NCBI GenBank assembly: GCA_934047225.1 | Contig: OW203992.1 | Span: forward strand, 12,885,501 to 12,949,500 | Direction: 5' to 3' | DNA: 64,000 bases | Origin: Ypsolopha sequella | Taxonomy: Eukaryota; Arthropoda; Insecta; Lepidoptera; Ypsolophidae | Shown here: piece after piece, positions 49,064 to 60,375 of the stretch | Layout: the number at the start of each line of letters is the position of its first letter | How positions within the stretch are numbered: the first letter of the stretch is position 1 | Notes under the pieces: generated by a model | Told to the model about the DNA's origin: nothing | Seen by the model: only the letters and a program-made list of their open reading frames with translations | Database searches by the model: none | Translations under genes and position numbers: made by a program

Positions 49064-50159
49064 AAATTTATTTTAACACAGTTGCATCTTTTTTGCATCA
49101 TACTTTGCATTGACACCTTGTTATTTCGAGGCAAATGCTGTCCGCAGCTGGGTTGTCAGACCAGTGGGGTATCTATTGGCTAATTTTCTGCTTCCAGCCC
49201 CAATCGGGGGGACTAGGCAGAATTTGTTGTAGCACTAAAGCCTGGCCCCACTTATGAACTCCCTGGCAAGCTGCGCGTAAAATATGCTGACAAAGGGCCG
49301 CTTCTGTTGGTGGTAAATTTTCAATTTGCCGATCTGTTTTTGTAAAAAGATATTTACGGCAATGATTGATAGTCGTGCAGGGACAGGGACTTTATCTGAA
49401 AAAGTTCATGTAATATAACTTTTCGCCACGATGAATTTAACTTTATATTAATGTTTTAGTTAGTACTCAGTGATTGGCTAGCATACCTATCATACATGGC
49501 TATGACAAACTTATGTAGCACAATCTCTGCCTCATTTATATTGCTATCTTTAAGATCCTTAAACCCTTTAGTGGCAAAAGAGAATGAATTACATGCTTCA
49601 AAAGCACTTTTCTTTCCCCTGCCGTTAAAAAACGATACTGTATCGCATCCACTAAGTTCGTGGAACACAGGCAAGACCTCCGCTCTTTCAGGACCTTTAA
49701 ACAAAATAAATTGTCTTATGCACACTCACTCACGCTATTAAACTGATTATTTATATATTATACATTCTTGACTATTAAAAGAAACGCTCATACCTAGAGC
49801 TGATTCAATCTAGAGGCATGCCAAGAAATTGTGGTTTTTCCCCGTTACCACATGAACCCATAATACCTCTAATCTTGGCAATTTCAGTACACATGCCAGA
49901 GCGATAACTACCACATCGGTGTTTGCTGTGCATTAACTTCGTATGACCCTGGTCTACTGTATCCGCCAACTGAACCATCATTCGCGTGTCAGACGCTTCA
50001 AGTTAAATGGCTCCAATTTTGGCAGTTCACGAGCAACATTGGAAAGAACAGATTACCCTTCGCTACATAAATTTCTTTATTGATGGGCAAGTCCATCGGG
50101 TGATATTTGGACGACAGGAAGCCAAACAGCTCTTCTTTATTCGTGTCATCCTGGAGAAA
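49064..50159 (-). pseudogene. decayed transposon-associated CXC-domain gene (GCDTVSFF family)
   Basis: On the minus strand, across frameshifts: FLQDDTNKEELFGFLSSKYH (about 50095-50155); EASDTRMMVQLADTVDQGHT (about 49950-50010); NTDVVVIALACVLKLPRLEV then LWVHVVTGKNHNF (49840-49935); LFKGPERAEVLPVFHELSGC DTVSFFNGRGKK (49600-49705); LHKFVIAMYDR (49485-49515); IENLPPTEAALCQHILRAAC QGVHKWGQALV (49235-49325); PSPPDWGW (about 49205); and a final CxC..xC..RCNC cluster. The same order of blocks occurs in large unnamed families in many invertebrates, ending in a Tesmin/TSO1-like CXC zinc-binding domain, and repeat-dispersed in genomes. I do not know a firmly assigned function. At least four frameshifts or stops make it inactive. 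Confidence 0.65.
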
Positions 50160-50160
50160 A

Positions 50161-50400
50161 TATTACGCGCAGTTTGCCAGGGAGTTCATGAGTGGGGCCA
50201 GGCTTTAGTGCTGCAACAAATTCTGCCTAGTCCCCCCGATTGGGGCTGGAAGCAGAAAAATAGCCAATAGATACCCCACTGGTCTGACAACCTAGCTGCG
50301 GACAGCATTTGCCTCGAGATAACAAGGTGTCAATGCAAAGTAGGATGCAAAAAAGATGCAACTGTGCTAAAATAAATTTAACCCCCACTTCATTCTGGAC
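50161..50400 (+). pseudogene. inverted partial copy of the CXC-domain gene
   Basis: The + strand reads LRAVCQGVHEWGQALVLQQI LPSPPDWGWKQKNSQ, stop, IPHWSDN..ADSICLEITRCQCKVGCKK, then after a frameshift RCNCAKINL. It is the B' arm copy of the minus-strand gene's C-terminus and carries the same premature stop (SQ*IPHW). Confidence 0.7.
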
Positions 50401-51288
50401 TCATCTGGGTCTAGAATCCCCTCAAATACCAAAAGTCTAGCTAAATCAACGTACAGCGTGCAGCCACCGTGCCTCGAGTATCTACGCTTCATCAACCCCT
50501 TTTTCTAACCCAAACAACTGCAATATTATATTTTACACACACACCCATACACTTTACTATGGTATCCGATAATTACATAATCATTTATCGAATTAAAAAT
50601 ATAACGTCGCGCGCAACTTACGAAGCTATGAAAGTGTTATTCGTTAAACGTCTTACGGAATGTCGAATCAAAGGTGGTTTTACATAGTGATTTAGTCATT
50701 AATGTGTTTCGTTTTCCCTTGGATTTTCAATGGCAATAATAGCCTTGAACTATAGCTGAGTTCCAGAATACAGCTAAGTCGTATCATTTAACAAATACCT
50801 AGTACATTAGTTTTTCTTGAATACCTTATTTTCCTTTGTTGAATTATGATATATATTGTTTTGAGCATAACCGTTTTGTAACATAACGTAGTGTCCTAAT
50901 CTACTAGACGATCACACAAATAAATCACGGCCAATGATTTAATTTGTAATTAATAAATAGATGTACTCCTCAAGTATGTCATAATAACGTAGGAGACGTA
51001 GAGAGGTATATATGTATTACTACGAGTATTACCTCATTCTACGGGTGGTACCGCTTCCAGCGGTCATCTTTTAATTATTAAATAAATACATACTAAGTAC
51101 TGTAAGTACATATGACTGTACATAACACATATGAATATACATCTATAAGCAGGATATTTATTTCTCTTACAGAAGATAGGACTAGTCCAGAACCTATTTG
51201 TTAAAGATTGGTACTCGTGACCAGGAACACAATTGTCTTCTTACAGCAGTACTTACTTACTTCACACCTAGAACTATTTGTTATAGAT
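50382..51288. other. segment present only in the right half of the fold-back
   Basis: About 0.9 kb without counterpart on the left, AT-rich. No clear terminal repeats, and the ORF at 50469-50687 has no domain. Confidence 0.5.
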
Positions 51289-52137
51289 GGTAGAAGCTGC
51301 AAAAAATTAAAATGATAATTAAATAGTTAATACTCTTTTAGAACCATAGAAAAGCATTTTTACGTGTTTATAGTTTTTATGCATATATATACTTTTATAA
51401 ATACACTATACATAAATATACTTTTATCAGGTTAGTTAATAAGTAGTAGTAAAATAAGAGCTCACCGACATTGTTTTATTCTTTTTTATGGTTTTTTCCT
51501 TTAAAAATCCAATAAAACTTATATTTTTATTTATCTGCATAAAATAGGCTTTCTTAACGTATCTTTTGTTACTTAGAAAAACCTGAGGTTTTTTTTTGGT
51601 GGCGCCTGAAAGTAAAAAGTATTTCATAAAATTTTAATCTATGTAAAAATTTTCAAGAAACTACTTAAAATATCACATTTTTTTATGCCAGAAATGAATT
51701 CTACGTCTTTAATTTACCTGAAAAAGACACCCATCTTGATGTAGTTGACAAACTCAGACAGTTTAATTTTTTTAAATGACGCTTGGCGCAGTGCATCTTT
51801 GAAACCCCTTCCCCCCCCCAAATTAAAGAGGCTCCCGAAGGCTACCGATCTTTATCGGTAGATATTGGTCCAATAAACAATTGTGGCAAGTGGCATCCTT
51901 TCTTCCGGAAAACTAAACTGATGCCTTTTTTGGGGTCTAACAGTCTAAGCTACAAAGTCCCTACAGAATTACTCAACCCTATAGAGGCCTGCTCGTCCAT
52001 TAACAATGTGTATCATATTATCATGGACGAGTAAATATTATTAACAATTTATAAAAATAGCAACCACTTTAGTTTTTTCTTAGCATTCACACTGTATCGG
52101 TAGTAATACTTTATATTCTCTGGTATCGGTATACCTT

Positions 52138-52578
52138 TTTAATCGACTTCAAAAAAGGAGGAGGTTCTCAATTCCACGGTATGTTTTTTTTTTTCGTCGT
52201 TGTTATTCCATAACTCCGTCATTTCTGAACCGATTTGGATCATTCTTTTGGTCATGATCTGATGAAGGTCTTCAGAGATAGGCAGTAGAACTTCTCAGAA
52301 AATGACAGCATACGTCTCGAAATTGAGGTAATCGCTTTGTACTTGGGTGCTGATTACAAGGTATTACTTGAAAATCGACATTCTTCCATCTGACCTTCGA
52401 TCCTGGCTTCATCACCATATTCACCATAAAACTGTTCAACGGATCAGAGTCGGCGTATTTCCTACATAACATAACGTTTCAGGAAGAAAGAAGTCGGCAA
52501 AAGTGTTGCTTCGGTACCATCGGTCTTTATAGAATTATTATTAACTTTTTAGTGAATGACTGCTATTGAAGTCGGTTA
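52138..52578. mobile_element. TIR element with AATCGACTTCAAAAAAGGAGG end
   Basis: The left end taatcgacttcaaaaaagga ggagg is a sequence I recognise as abundant in butterfly and moth genomes. The right end tgaagtcggtta is its short inverted counterpart. 440 bp, non-coding. Confidence 0.55.
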
Positions 52579-52700
52579 CTTTTTTTTTGTTAAAAGTTTA
52601 TTTTATTAATTACAAGTTCTTTCCATTTTCCATCCGACGACGACGCAACGCGACGGTTCCCTGGAAGGTATTACTTACTATGCGTAATGACTGCCGCTTT

Positions 52701-53884
52701 TTAGGGTTCCGTAGTACCTAAAAGGTACAAAAGGAACCTTTATGGCGAGACTCCGTTGTCCATTCGTATTATGTCGCAGCCTCATAACTTTAGAACCGTT
52801 AAAGATAAAGACATTAATTTTGGTACAAAAATAGCATTAGTTTGCCCACATAATGTGTATATGTGTAAAAACTATTTGAATTTGAATTTGAAAAAAATAT
52901 ATGAAAAATTTGAAATTGTTCAAAATATTTCCAAATCAAAAGTGAGAAAAATAAAAAATATTATCCTTAAAATACAACACAGCTGTCAAATTGTAGATAT
53001 TACAAAGTTGATTGTAAAAATATATACTGTTACTATATTTACTGGCACTGGTTTCGAGAAGTCTTTAAAAAACCACAAAAATATGTATGTCCCCCCTCTT
53101 ATCTCCGAAGCTGGTAGACCGAAAAATAAGAAACAAATGTGGATTATAGAAAAATGCTCTGAACACTACATGCAAACCAAATGAAGGTTATGAACGGCGA
53201 ACTACATGACCGTCAAACAGATTTTTACTAGCACGGTGTGTAGTTTTCGACCCTTGCTTGCTACCCGTTAATAATGCACTTAAGTATATTATCTAGGTTA
53301 ACAAATTAAATGTATACACATAAGTTAAGATAGCCCTAAGTAATATAATAATGTAACGTGCAAAAATACTCCATTATGTACTTATCCGAAATAAATTCAT
53401 TCATTCATTTATTCATTCATTCATTCATTCATTATAGATCATAACTGGCCAATTACAGGAAAACTATAGCAATTTAAAAAAAGTTGAGCACAAATGAGAA
53501 ATATGAAAAAAGGAAGTAAAATTAATAAAAAAAAAATTTATAAAAATTCAATATGGGTATCAAATTGTAGGTATTAAAAAGTTTATATTAAAAATATATA
53601 TGTTGGCTATATTTAATTGCATCTACTTCGAGAAATCCTTGAAAACCATAAAAAAATGTATGTCCCCCCTTATCTCCAAAACTGGTGGGCCGAAAGATGT
53701 GAAAAAATTATGGTAATACGTGTTTTGGTTTTGGGTCAATATTTTACACAACATATAAAAATTTCAGGTTTCTGTCTCATTCCGTCTAAGAGCTACAGAC
53801 TCGTGACATACGGACAGACAGATGGACAGCGAATTGACCTTAATAGGGATCCAATTTGCCCTTTGGGTACGGAACCCTAAAAAG
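52701..53884. repeat. GGTTCCGTA-family copies in opposite orientations with an inserted tail
   Basis: The first copy starts ttttagggttccgtagtacc at 52701 and reaches about 53170. 53215-53435 is a different insert ending ataaattcattcattcatt (ATTC)n. 53440-53884 ends in cggacagacagatggacagc ... gggtacggaaccctaaaaag, a family end in reverse. The 142-codon ORF at 52756-53184 is an open stretch within the repeat, not a gene. Confidence 0.6.
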
Positions 53885-54266
53885 AAAAACATAGTAACCA
53901 GGCCCAGCGGAAACACTTTGAATACTGCAACGATGACGAATGTTAGATGAGATGACAAATAAAATTGATCAATAATGCGTTTATCTACTTATTATGTATT
54001 AAAACTGATAGTTACTTCACAAGCTGAAATGATTTACGTATAAAAATTAAATAAGCTGAATACTGAATATCGTACATGTATGTACGATTTGCGATTCGAT
54101 CACACTGATATTTTTGTTATCCGAGTCTGAATGCAGGTTTGATGATTTGGGGTTTCCTCCCAGTGGCCTTTTTTCCACAATAAAATGTAGCCTATTTGCT
54201 GAACAAGTCCACAAATTATCCCTGCAATTAGACGGATTGCAATTCGTTGATACTTGGGCTGCAGAG

Positions 54267-54524
54267 CAGTGGCGTGCATTGAACTTTTTTCCGGAAAAGC
54301 AATCAGAAGGTCAAGTTTGACAATAAAAAAAATATGAAAAAAATTTAATAACACTTAGAAAAAAATATTTTTGTATGACGCCAGGGTAGGCACTGCCTAC
54401 CCTAGAGTGAATATTTTCATAGAAACTTTTTTTTCAATAATTATTTAAATTTTTTCATATTATTTTTATTGTCAAACTTGACCTTCTGATTGCTTTTCCG
54501 GAAAAAAGTCAATGCACGCCACTG
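54267..54524. mobile_element. hAT-type MITE with perfect 8-bp target duplication
   Basis: The 258-bp palindrome begins CAGTGGCGTGCATTGAAC and ends GTCAATGCACGCCACTG. It is flanked on both sides by CTGCAGAG (54259-54266, 54525-54532). Arms are about 110 bp, and the centre has ggtaggcactgcctacc. hAT elements make 8-bp duplications and commonly start CAG/CA. Confidence 0.85.
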
Positions 54525-54532
54525 CTGCAGAG

Positions 54533-55075
54533 TTAAAACCTAACAAGCAACGAAACCTACTTTCAGATTAACAATATTAAAAGGAATTATTATATTGCCT
54601 CTAGTAGGGACAGATATAAAGTACACCGACAACCGAACAAAAAAAACTTGTGTTTTACATGTCACAGGTATGAAAAATAGACAGAAAGCCCACTGAGACA
54701 ATAATTGAATTAGGTATCAACTTTTGTACTTAGTAAATCTAAGTACCATACAATTTTTGATTCTGCAAAATGGAAAATTGGTGTACCAGCTTGGTATTTT
54801 ACATTTTTTTTTCTCCACAAAATGCATAAGATGACTGATACACTTTTGGCACAGTTAAAATCAGCATTAATTTTTTTCTAAAAATTCCCAAATTGCTTGG
54901 TATTTCGGAAGTGTAGGTTAGATACTTGAGATTGAGAGTAGGCAATAAAAAAATAACATCAAAAGATGTAATTTGAAGAAAAAGTGTCATAAAAACTAAC
55001 ATAAGGTGGAGATTTTACAGAATGTCCATATATAAAGTCCAAAAATCGCATAACCGGTGATATCTTCATAAGAGA
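54533..55075. other. AT-rich intron sequence, nothing recognised
   Basis: No coding frame or repeat boundary identified. Confidence 0.45.
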
Positions 55076-55079
55076 AATT

Positions 55080-55420
55080 ATTAATCGGGCGAATAAAAAT
55101 ATAATTAGCGCCTTCAAGTGTCCGGAATAAATAGCAAAGCGTGCGACTAAAAATACTGAGTGGGCGAATTTAAAATATGAAATATTGAAAATATTTCACC
55201 AAAAGTCAAAAAATAGGTGCTACGACGAGTGAAGCTAAGGAGCGTGTTAGGTTTACATGTAAGATAAAATAAGGAGCCGAGCGTAGCGAAGCAAAGCGAG
55301 GCGACGACGTCCCTAGTTTTATTACATAAAATTAAATTGTCACTGAAATTAAAAAAAACTCCTTTCCACATTTTTATTCGCCCACAGTCTTTCGCCCACT
55401 TAGTATTTTAGTACGCTATA
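55080..55420. repeat. inverted-repeat element with GCGAAGC core
   Basis: aaatactgagtgggcgaa (55151-55168) is mirrored by ttcgcccacttagtatttt (55391-55409), and gggcgaataaaaat by atttttattcgccc. The core is gagccgagcgtagcgaagca aagcgaggcgac, like those at 23.14 and 33.16 kb. Confidence 0.5.
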
Positions 55421-56418
55421 TTCAGTATTTTTGACACCTTAAATTTGAATTTATATTCGTTCGTTTAAATACTACCCTTTTCATAAAAATCAAATTGTGT
55501 TAGTTGGGTAGAAAACGAGCCCAGCTAACAGCGTAAGGATATGATTTACTCGATTATTACTCTCTGTATAAACTGAAATCGTTTTGCCCATTTGCCCCAT
55601 CACTAGCGCAAGTAACGTTGCATACCCAGCAATAATTTACTAATGTAAATTAAAAAATTCTGAGTACAGTTTTGAACATTAGATATTTATTTCATGTCCT
55701 TAGTGAAATTAGTAAGGTGTTAGTTTTAATAAATATTTATATTTGACAAAAATAGTTTAGAAAAGTTACCTAAACAGTTTTAACAACGCTACTAGAGATC
55801 AAGTAATCAACATTCACATGAGATTAGGTGGGTTGGTTTACATTACACCAAGGTAATTTACAATTCGGCTAATTATTTTGGCAGAGGGGTGACATAGATT
55901 TGGAGGGAGCTAGCACAACGGCTTCAAATTTCGAAGTTTTCTAACGAAAACTCTTTCACGACTGCTTTATGGAGAACAACCATGTCAATATATGACCGCA
56001 GCTTCATATAATATACTCGTAGCTTTTATTTTATGTAGCAAAACACAATTTTTGCCCTTGATTTGAACAAAGCTGCTATACGAAATACGAAATAAGTTAT
56101 ACACCAAGAGCTTCAATATGACATGTGTTTCAACACTATTGAAGGATTTTCAAATTTGGTGCAGATTGCATACAAAAGCTACCATGATCCTTTCCTTTTG
56201 AAACCCAGAACTAGGGAAGATTGATCCCCGTAAAACACCTGCGTAGGTGTGGTGGCCCCTTCTATATGCCCATGAATTGTGTACTTATGTTTTACGTATC
56301 TTCAGGAATGGACGAGTGTCAGCGTCAGCGGAGGGTCCGTCCCGACGCAAGAGCAACCTTCACAATGCCATGGCTAATGAAATGGACACATCGTGGGGTG
56401 AGCATACCAAGACAATCC
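55421..56418. other. AT-rich intron sequence, no gene supported
   Basis: 56221-56420 is GC-richer with overlapping open frames (QRQRRVRPDARATFTMPWLM), but no splice sites or domain support an exon. Confidence 0.4.
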
Positions 56419-56420
56419 AT

Positions 56421-56703
56421 ATATTGGGTGTTATGATGAAGTTGCGGAAGCCGGAAACTAGTGATAGTACTCGTTCATACCATAGTATACTGTGCCCATA
56501 CGAACAACTTTTACTACGGAACCAACCATCGAATCGCGAAAAAAAAATCAGCTGTTCCATAGAACAGTTACATAGCTACCCGACCAAAATGTACGAGGCA
56601 ACAGTATTTTTTTCTCGATTTCTCAATTTTTTTCACGAAAAGTAGTTCCTATGAGTACGAGTACTATCGCCAGTTTCCAGCTTCCGCAACTTCATAATCT
56701 TAA
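56421..56703. mobile_element. palindromic MITE, GGGTGTTAAGATGAAGTTGCGG family, copy 1
   Basis: atattgggtgttatgatgaa gttgcggaagccggaaact at the left, agtttccagcttccgcaact tcataatct at the right. Inside are cgaacaacttttact..cgcgaaaaaaaaatcagctg and their inverse. Confidence 0.7.
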
Positions 56704-57497
56704 GGCCCTTAATATCGCCAAATGGGTACTTTCTAAAGCCTACTCCTCGTTTATGGCCAAACCAAAAATAATGAAAAAATGTATTATGAATAATCAACTC
56801 TTAGACAACATATGCAACAGTTTTCTTTTTCATACCACCAAAACTTCTACATGATTTTTTTTTTTTACTGAATGGTGTTTTTTGACCTCAAATTCCCTAC
56901 TGCTCCTGAGTGGCTTGGCCGATTGAATTCATCTATGCTTTGATAAATAGATAAACTTTATAGCTATAAATATAACATAAGATTATTCAATCGAGTAATC
57001 ACGTCCAAGTGAAAAGTATAATTTTCTCCTATTTCGCCCTCTCAAGGACGCAGCGAGTGTCGTAACAGCCACTATGCATTGCGCGCTGATATGAACGTTA
57101 TTTCAATGTCGTTTCCGTTGATATTTGTAGTGACAAATATCGAGCTGCTAATTTGGCGATGGTAAACGCCTTAAGGGAATCATTGAGTTATAGCCCGCGG
57201 CCGCGATAAACCGTGATCGATTGATAAATGGAGATCGGAGAATCAACCGCCACTTGAGCAGATAAAGAACAATCTGAGACAACCAACCAATGACCAATTT
57301 GTGAAATTTAATTTTTAAATCTTTGTTTTTGGGCACCTCGATGCAGGCCATCCTTTAATGTCATTCAAAACGGTTTATGAATTATTAGACTTTAACATCA
57401 AAGAAAATCACCCACCGTCCTTTTTTTTACAAATGGAGCCCTTTGAAAATCAAAAAATCTTTTAAAGATAAGGGTTGCAAAAAAACACGATTTAAGG
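56704..57497. other. intron sequence, no gene seen
   Basis: No recognisable repeat end or coding frame. The minus-strand ORF at 57148-57351 is unsupported. Confidence 0.4.
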
Positions 57498-57859
57498 TTA
57501 AACCTCAATCGCTTAGCGCAAAGTGCATAAGTTAACTTTGTTTTTCTTGTTTAGAAGTTAATTAATTGAAAAACCTTTTGGTATGTGGCAATTGGTGCCA
57601 ATAGTTCAGTATTAGTGAGGTTTATAAATCATGTGTTTGGAATTGTATGCACAATTAGTCATGATCTTGTCCAAACAAAGTAAAAACAGCATTTTAAGGT
57701 GATTTTGAGAAGATAATAACTAATTGTGTACACAATTTCAAACTCTTGCTTTATAAACCTCACTAATGCTGAACTATTGGGGTGCTTTTAATTTTTTTAT
57801 TTCTCAACAAGAAAAACAAAGTTAATGTATGCACTTTGCGCTAAGCGACTGATGTTTAA
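57498..57859. mobile_element. long-TIR element flanked by TTAA, copy 2
   Basis: Same arms as 12298-12912 (tcgcttagcgcaaagtgcat aagttaactttg ... ctaagcgactgatgtttaa), but only 362 bp long and lacking the inner second palindrome. TTAA at both ends (57498-57501, 57856-57859). Confidence 0.65.
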
Positions 57860-58770
57860 ACTTTATGATATTTTCTCTATTACTGTTATTAAATTTCTCT
57901 TTCATGGAATATTCTCTGCTTTTTTCCATTTTCTTTATTTTTTACCACATCAGCAGTGGAATGTATACCTATAGGTAAGCTTAAAATAATTCTAAGTAGG
58001 TAGGTATATCGTTAAGAGGCTATACGAATTTTAGTTTTGTCACTGTCACTCCAAGCGAAAACACGCTCTGTGCGAGAGGGGCGGATTCAGGGCGAAAGCA
58101 AAAAATGTTAGTTTTATAATTTTTATAAAAAAACTAAAATAGCTAGCAAAATTTCAAATATCAAATATCTAGATATTGTTAAAACACACCTAATAAAATA
58201 TGTTTGAGTTCTGTATGTGGTTCCTATTCGGCAAACGCGGAGAAAAAGTGTGTTTTAAGACCTCATTTCAACAATTATTTCTATCGAGGAAAATGTATTC
58301 AAACATGTGTTCCAATTTCAAAACCCCAGATTATATAGTCAAAATGCATATACCAGAAATTTATTAAAATTTTCCGTGTATTTCATGAAATACACAAAAA
58401 AGAAGCACCTCTTTTTTTTTACATAACGTCTTAAAAGGTCCTTTGAAATGAAATGAGGTACCTATCATGCGTTTTTCAATTTAGGGGATCATGACAAATT
58501 AAAGGTTTTAAAAAAAAACAAAGCAAGTCAAAGGTTTAAAAAAAGACTAAGTATGCCGAAATTTTTTAAGTATTTTAAGCATTTTACGAAATTAGGTATA
58601 TTTTATTACCAAAAGATTCATAGTTTTAGATTCATAATTGATTATAAACGACTAACCGCGTATTTCGGTTGAATAGGTTCACTGTAATAAAATTCGTGCA
58701 GCTTCCTTGGAGGCAAACGAGGCTACGCGACGGTTCCCTTTTTGGCACTTTTCGAGTAGTCAGGCGAAAT
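57860..58770. other. AT-rich intron sequence, nothing recognised
   Basis: No coding frame or repeat end identified. Confidence 0.4.
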
Positions 58771-58775
58771 TTGAC

Positions 58776-59033
58776 TATACAGAGTGTTAAGATGAAGTTG
58801 CGGAAGCCGAAAACTGGCAATAATACGTATCCACACGAACAACTTCTCGTGAAAAAAAAATCGAGAAATAAAAATCAGTTGTTTCATACATTTTGTTTGG
58901 GGTAGCTATGTAATTTTGCTATGCAACAGCTGATTTTTTTTCGCGATTCGAGGATTTGTTCCACAGTAAAAGTTGTTCGTATGGACGAGTACTATTGCCA
59001 GTTTCCGGATTCCGCAATTAACACCCAGTATAT
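58776..59033. mobile_element. palindromic MITE, GGGTGTTAAGATGAAGTTGCGG family, copy 2
   Basis: tatacagagtgttaagatga agttgcggaagccg at the left and cggattccgcaattaacacc cagtata at the right, each with TA at the end. The inner blocks match copy 1. Confidence 0.7.
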
Positions 59034-59045
59034 CGTGAGTAGCCG

Positions 59046-59076
59046 ATATACTGGGTGTTAAGATGAAGTTGCGGAA
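59046..59076. repeat. solo end of the same MITE family
   Basis: atatactgggtgttaagatg aagttgcgga lies 13 bp beyond copy 2, with no partner arm. Confidence 0.65.
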
Positions 59077-60375
59077 TATTTTATAATCAATTCGCTTTGC
59101 TGTGTTAATTCGAAAACAATTTCGAGATTTAGGTTTAATAAGCCGTATTTTAGAACTTGTGGTCTATAAAACCCCATGATGATGGATATTTTTACGAAAA
59201 AGCTGCAACTTCCATTTGCCTTCGTGTGACGTCACGTGAGAAATGGCTGTTTAGAAATTTGTCTTTTGCTATGAAGATAAATTTACAATAATTTGCTTCC
59301 AACTAATTTGAAAGCTGTATGACAGATGAGTAAACAGAGACAGACCACTTTTTTTTATAAGCAATCACACATCACAATCAGTGTAATGTCTAAAATTCTC
59401 AAGTGACGTCATATCGGACATGTCTTTAAAAAAATCTTTAAAAAATAATTGTTAATTTTTATACCAAAATAATGAAAACTAAAATGACTTAAATTCTCTG
59501 AAAAAAAATGTAAAAAATATCTTTTAAAAATTCGGCCATGGGAATTACGTGGTATCGTTTCATGATGGTAGTATCTACCTGTAAGACTTGAAAGGATCGG
59601 ATTCTAACAAAGACACAGAGGTATAATGGTTACAAAAGCTCACCTTGAAGTTTCGCGTCTATATGAGTCACGCCTTTGGGCCTCAGAACTTTTAACCTAA
59701 AAAAATATCGCCAATCTCTAGGTAAGTTTTTATGACTTAAGACCAGTCGAGGATGGCAATTCTGACACAAGCAGCAAAATTGCGACGGCAGATATCGAGT
59801 GATTTTTAGGCGGATTTTCTACGAATATGTACTGATTTTCTCGACAAAAAATCCAGAAAGTTGTATTCCTAACATTTTGTTGTCTTCATTTGAAGAGATT
59901 TAGTCACTTGACTTTGAATCACATGGTATCTATCACGCAATAAACAAAAATCGAATGAAAGATATTACGAGTGAAATATATTGCGAGAATAGCCGCCCTG
60001 TTCTAATTGATATGGATCACCCGTTATATTATGTTAATAAAATACAACAGTTATAACAAAAAGTGTTCGCCTGGCAACAGTTGTCGGATTACCAACAAGT
60101 ACGTTAACGTTTGAAGTTATTTATGAAAAACTCCGCGACATCGCCTCTGCACCTTTATGTGACTTGAAGGCTGCAGAGCCCATACCACAGAGATCCACCT
60201 CTCCAGAGTCCACAAAAGTGTGACGTCAGAAGATCTGATGCGTCACATGTGCACAGGTCACGTTGGAGAGAATTAGAGCGTGAATAGTGCTACACGGATC
60301 TGAAAGACAAAAAGATTTTTTTTTCTACTATCTTTATGAAAAATTTCCATTTAATACTCGAAATTAGTTATGAAA
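59077..60375. other. intron sequence, no gene seen
   Basis: 60130-60300 is less AT-rich (ctctccagagtccacaaaag tgtgacgtcag) with no splice pair or frame. Nothing else recognised. Confidence 0.4.

Larger units (their letters stand above)
48401..51923. mobile_element. 3.5-kb fold-back structure with two nested inverted arm pairs
   Basis: Arm A (48401-49038) is inverted as A' (51289-51923), and arm B (49062-49284) as B' (50160-50381). The order is A-B-centre-B'-X-A', where X (50382-51288) is an insertion present only on the right. Outer ends are catc-cagtttagtttttcgg / ccg-aaaactaaactg-atg. The 63-codon ORF at 48696-48887 (+) has its near-identical copy at 51436-51627 (-), showing the arms are very similar. 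The centre carries a dead gene (next entry). Could be a large-TIR DNA transposon or a fold-back duplication. Confidence 0.75.

Noticed and set aside
52756..53184. 142-codon ORF on the + strand
   Set aside because: It lies wholly within a GGTTCCGTA-family repeat copy, is Lys/Ile-rich from AT bias and has no domain.
56247..56645. 132-codon ORF on the + strand
   Set aside because: Its second half is the palindromic MITE at 56421-56703 and its first half has no domain or splice sites.
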